From the NCBI RefSeq assembly GCF_002234675.1, contig NC_019867.2, forward strand, positions 18,694,184-18,758,183: DNA of 64,000 bases. The letters are read 5' to 3'. This document shows, piece by piece, positions 63,101-64,000 of the stretch. A program made the position numbers and the translations under genes. Below the pieces are notes generated by a model. The model was not told the origin of the DNA and did not search any database. It saw only the letters and a list, made by a program, of their open reading frames with translations. The DNA is from Oryzias latipes (taxonomy: Eukaryota; Chordata; Actinopteri; Beloniformes; Adrianichthyidae). Position 1 is the first letter of the stretch. Each line of letters starts with the position of its first letter.

Positions 63101-63955
63101 GCAAAGTAATCCAATCAAAGACTGAATCCCAGAGTTTTCATCTTTGCAGAGGTTAATAATCCCTGTGAAAAAACAAAGACAAAAAGGAAGACCTTTAGCC
63201 TCAGATGCCCACAGCTTTTACTAAAATAATGAGATCTTCATTAGCTAAATGATCTTACCAGACCAGGAACGGAAGGCAGCAACTATTGCCATTCTGCTCG
63301 ATAAGAAACGGGCCTCCCTATCCTCCCTGAAAAAAATGAAATAAAAAAAGTTATGACCAGCACAACATTTTTAAGACAAGAAGTGTTGTAATTTAAATGA
63401 ATTTTCTCTATGAAAAAGCTTCATAAAAGCCTAATAATAAGAAAATGTGACACAAAGCAGCATGATGGGTTTCCAGCACTGACAACAAATAAAGATTTTA
63501 CAAATACTAGACTCTTCCAACACAGAATGCATCAGTCAACACAGCAAAATGTCCGTTACTTGATCGTTTTGTTTCCTCTCTAACACTGATAGTCTCTGGA
63601 GTCCCACACTCACTTGATTTGCCCTTCAGCTGTGTCTGCATTGTGCCGATAGTGAAAGTCGGTGAAAGGTGCAAGGATTTGCTGCAAGACGGGACAGAGA
63701 ACCAAACGTGAATGCAAACCAAACAGACTTCACAATTCTCACAACTTGGACGAGAAGAAACTTGGGTCTGCGAATTCCGGCGTACCTCAAGCTCAACGTC
63801 CGTGCGGACATACTGCCGGGTACACGGGTGGTTGAGCAGATGGAGGATGGTGGTGATCAGTGCTTCATTGATGCGACTAAGCTGACAGTCGATCACACTT
63901 TTTAAAATCGTGCTGAGACCTCCACGTTTGGCGACCACCTCCGGGTTCTTCAAGG
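51120..63955 (-). CDS. rictor: RICTOR, TORC2 scaffold subunit (30 coding exons; 5' end outside window)
   Basis: Defining subunit of mTOR complex 2, needed for AKT phosphorylation. Exons in transcript order: 63786-63955, 63614-63681, 63259-63326, 63080-63162, 62454-62541, 61253-61343, 61109-61175, 60864-60944, 60627-60727, 59636-59801, 59143-59244, 59026-59072, 58805-58940, 58510-58709, 58206-58332, 57835-57999, 57139-57215, 56416-56494, 56151-56260, 55981-56068, 55792-55884, 55601-55707, 54702-54931, 53455-54562, 52421-52680, 52124-52330, 51889-52041, 51571-51694, 51289-51427, 51120-51200; 1537 aa here, about 200 N-terminal residues missing. Helical-repeat body (SYLNERGYVSKQLDKW, LYATKHLRVLLRA), long Ser-rich region with the S6K-site equivalent RTRTVTEPS (Thr codon 54300-54302) and SFNTDTTTSGISSMSSSPSR, His/Cys cluster EHTEENCLYC, and C-terminal EELFQDVQF-type end. 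All phases fit. Which teleost rictor paralogue it is cannot be told. Confidence 0.95.
53153..53233 (-). other. rictor: candidate alternative cassette exon of rictor
   Basis: Between the exons 53455-54562 and 52421-52680. On the - strand a strong acceptor (pyrimidine tract then TATCAG) precedes, and GTGGGT follows. The 81 bases are open in the frame imposed by the upstream exon (27 codons, rich in Arg, containing ISPYRRLSRTLVPR), and inclusion keeps the downstream frame (CG+G gives Arg). As I recall, human RICTOR has a longer isoform with about 24 extra residues in this region; inference. Confidence 0.6.
53982..54005 (-). repeat. eight-glycine run in rictor
   Basis: Eight consecutive Gly codons just before TQFKSRSQSFNTD. 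Human RICTOR has no such run there. Low-complexity expansion in a disordered region. Confidence 0.85.
54996..55566. mobile_element. MITE-like element with TIR ATTTACACYGG, rictor intron
   Basis: Left end ATTTACACTGGTCCGTCTGG and right end CCGTAGACGGGCCGGTGTAAAT are imperfect inverted repeats about 20 bp long. 571 bp, GC-richer than its surroundings, no coding capacity. Superfamily undetermined. In the rictor intron 54932-55600. Confidence 0.7.
56530..56597 (+). mobile_element. MITE family A fragment
   Basis: Ends TCAGAGTGGGTCTTC and has CCAGAACAACAAG and CCAAAACAGGATTTTC upstream, parallel to the right end of the copy at 8649-9067. Only one end is present. Confidence 0.45.
57383..57807. mobile_element. 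hAT-type MITE with perfect 8-bp TSD, rictor intron
   Basis: Starts CAGTGGTCCCCC and ends TTGGGGACCACTG, inverted repeats. Flanked by identical ATCTAAGC octamers at 57375-57382 and 57808-57815, the 8-bp target duplication of the hAT superfamily. 425 bp, no transposase. Its right TSD ends 20 bases from the 5' splice site of the rictor exon 57835-57999. Confidence 0.9.
59508..59546. repeat. (GGAT)n microsatellite
   Basis: About ten tandem GGAT units in a rictor intron. Confidence 0.95.
61637..61655. repeat. poly-G tract (19 nt)
   Basis: Uninterrupted run of G on the + strand in a rictor intron (61344-62453) that otherwise contains no recognised feature. Confidence 0.9.
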
Positions 63956-64000
63956 CTACGAAGACACAAATGACAACATTATGCCGACATCTTGAAGAAA

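Overview
This window is vertebrate nuclear DNA, almost certainly from a ray-finned (teleost) fish. The genes are multi-exon with GT-AG introns. The encoded proteins align well with AEBP1, POLD2, NONO, NPC1L1 and RICTOR as I remember the human proteins. The introns and spacers carry fish-type repeats: CR1/L2 and RTE LINEs, a Helentron-like element, hAT and other MITEs. The repeat set looks medaka-like, but species cannot be fixed without a search.

Layout. 1-2.4 kb: probable 3' UTR or noncoding end of an upstream gene, containing a long pre-miRNA-like hairpin, then a perfect CTCF core motif. 5.2-17.8 kb (+): complete aebp1 (22 coding exons, about 1185 aa). 18.4-29.3 kb (-): complete pold2 (10 coding exons, 471 aa), convergent with aebp1; its large intron holds an L2 LINE split by a Helentron-like element, and the next intron holds a fresh RTE insertion. 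29.3-30.0 kb: short divergent promoter region with a TCTCGCGAGA box and a CRE. 30.0-31.3 kb (+): intronless NONO-family gene, probably a retrogene. 35.2-45.4 kb (+): complete npc1l1 (21 coding exons, 1351 aa). 45.4-49.5 kb: repeat-rich spacer. 51.1-64.0 kb (-): 30 coding exons of rictor, 5' end outside the window, plus an in-phase candidate cassette exon.

The genes are not an operon and have separate jobs: extracellular matrix (aebp1), DNA polymerase delta (pold2), nuclear RNA/DNA binding (nono-like), sterol uptake (npc1l1) and TORC2 signalling (rictor). The aebp1/pold2/npc1l1 linkage matches the human 7p13 neighbourhood; rictor is on another chromosome in human. Exon boundaries below were derived by hand from splice consensus, reading phase and remembered human homologues. 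All introns proposed for aebp1, pold2, npc1l1 and rictor keep phase from exon to exon. I saw no new multi-gene system; the most interesting items are the unexplained hairpin, the rictor cassette exon, the NONO retrogene, the nested Helentron and the RTE copy with a fold-back end.
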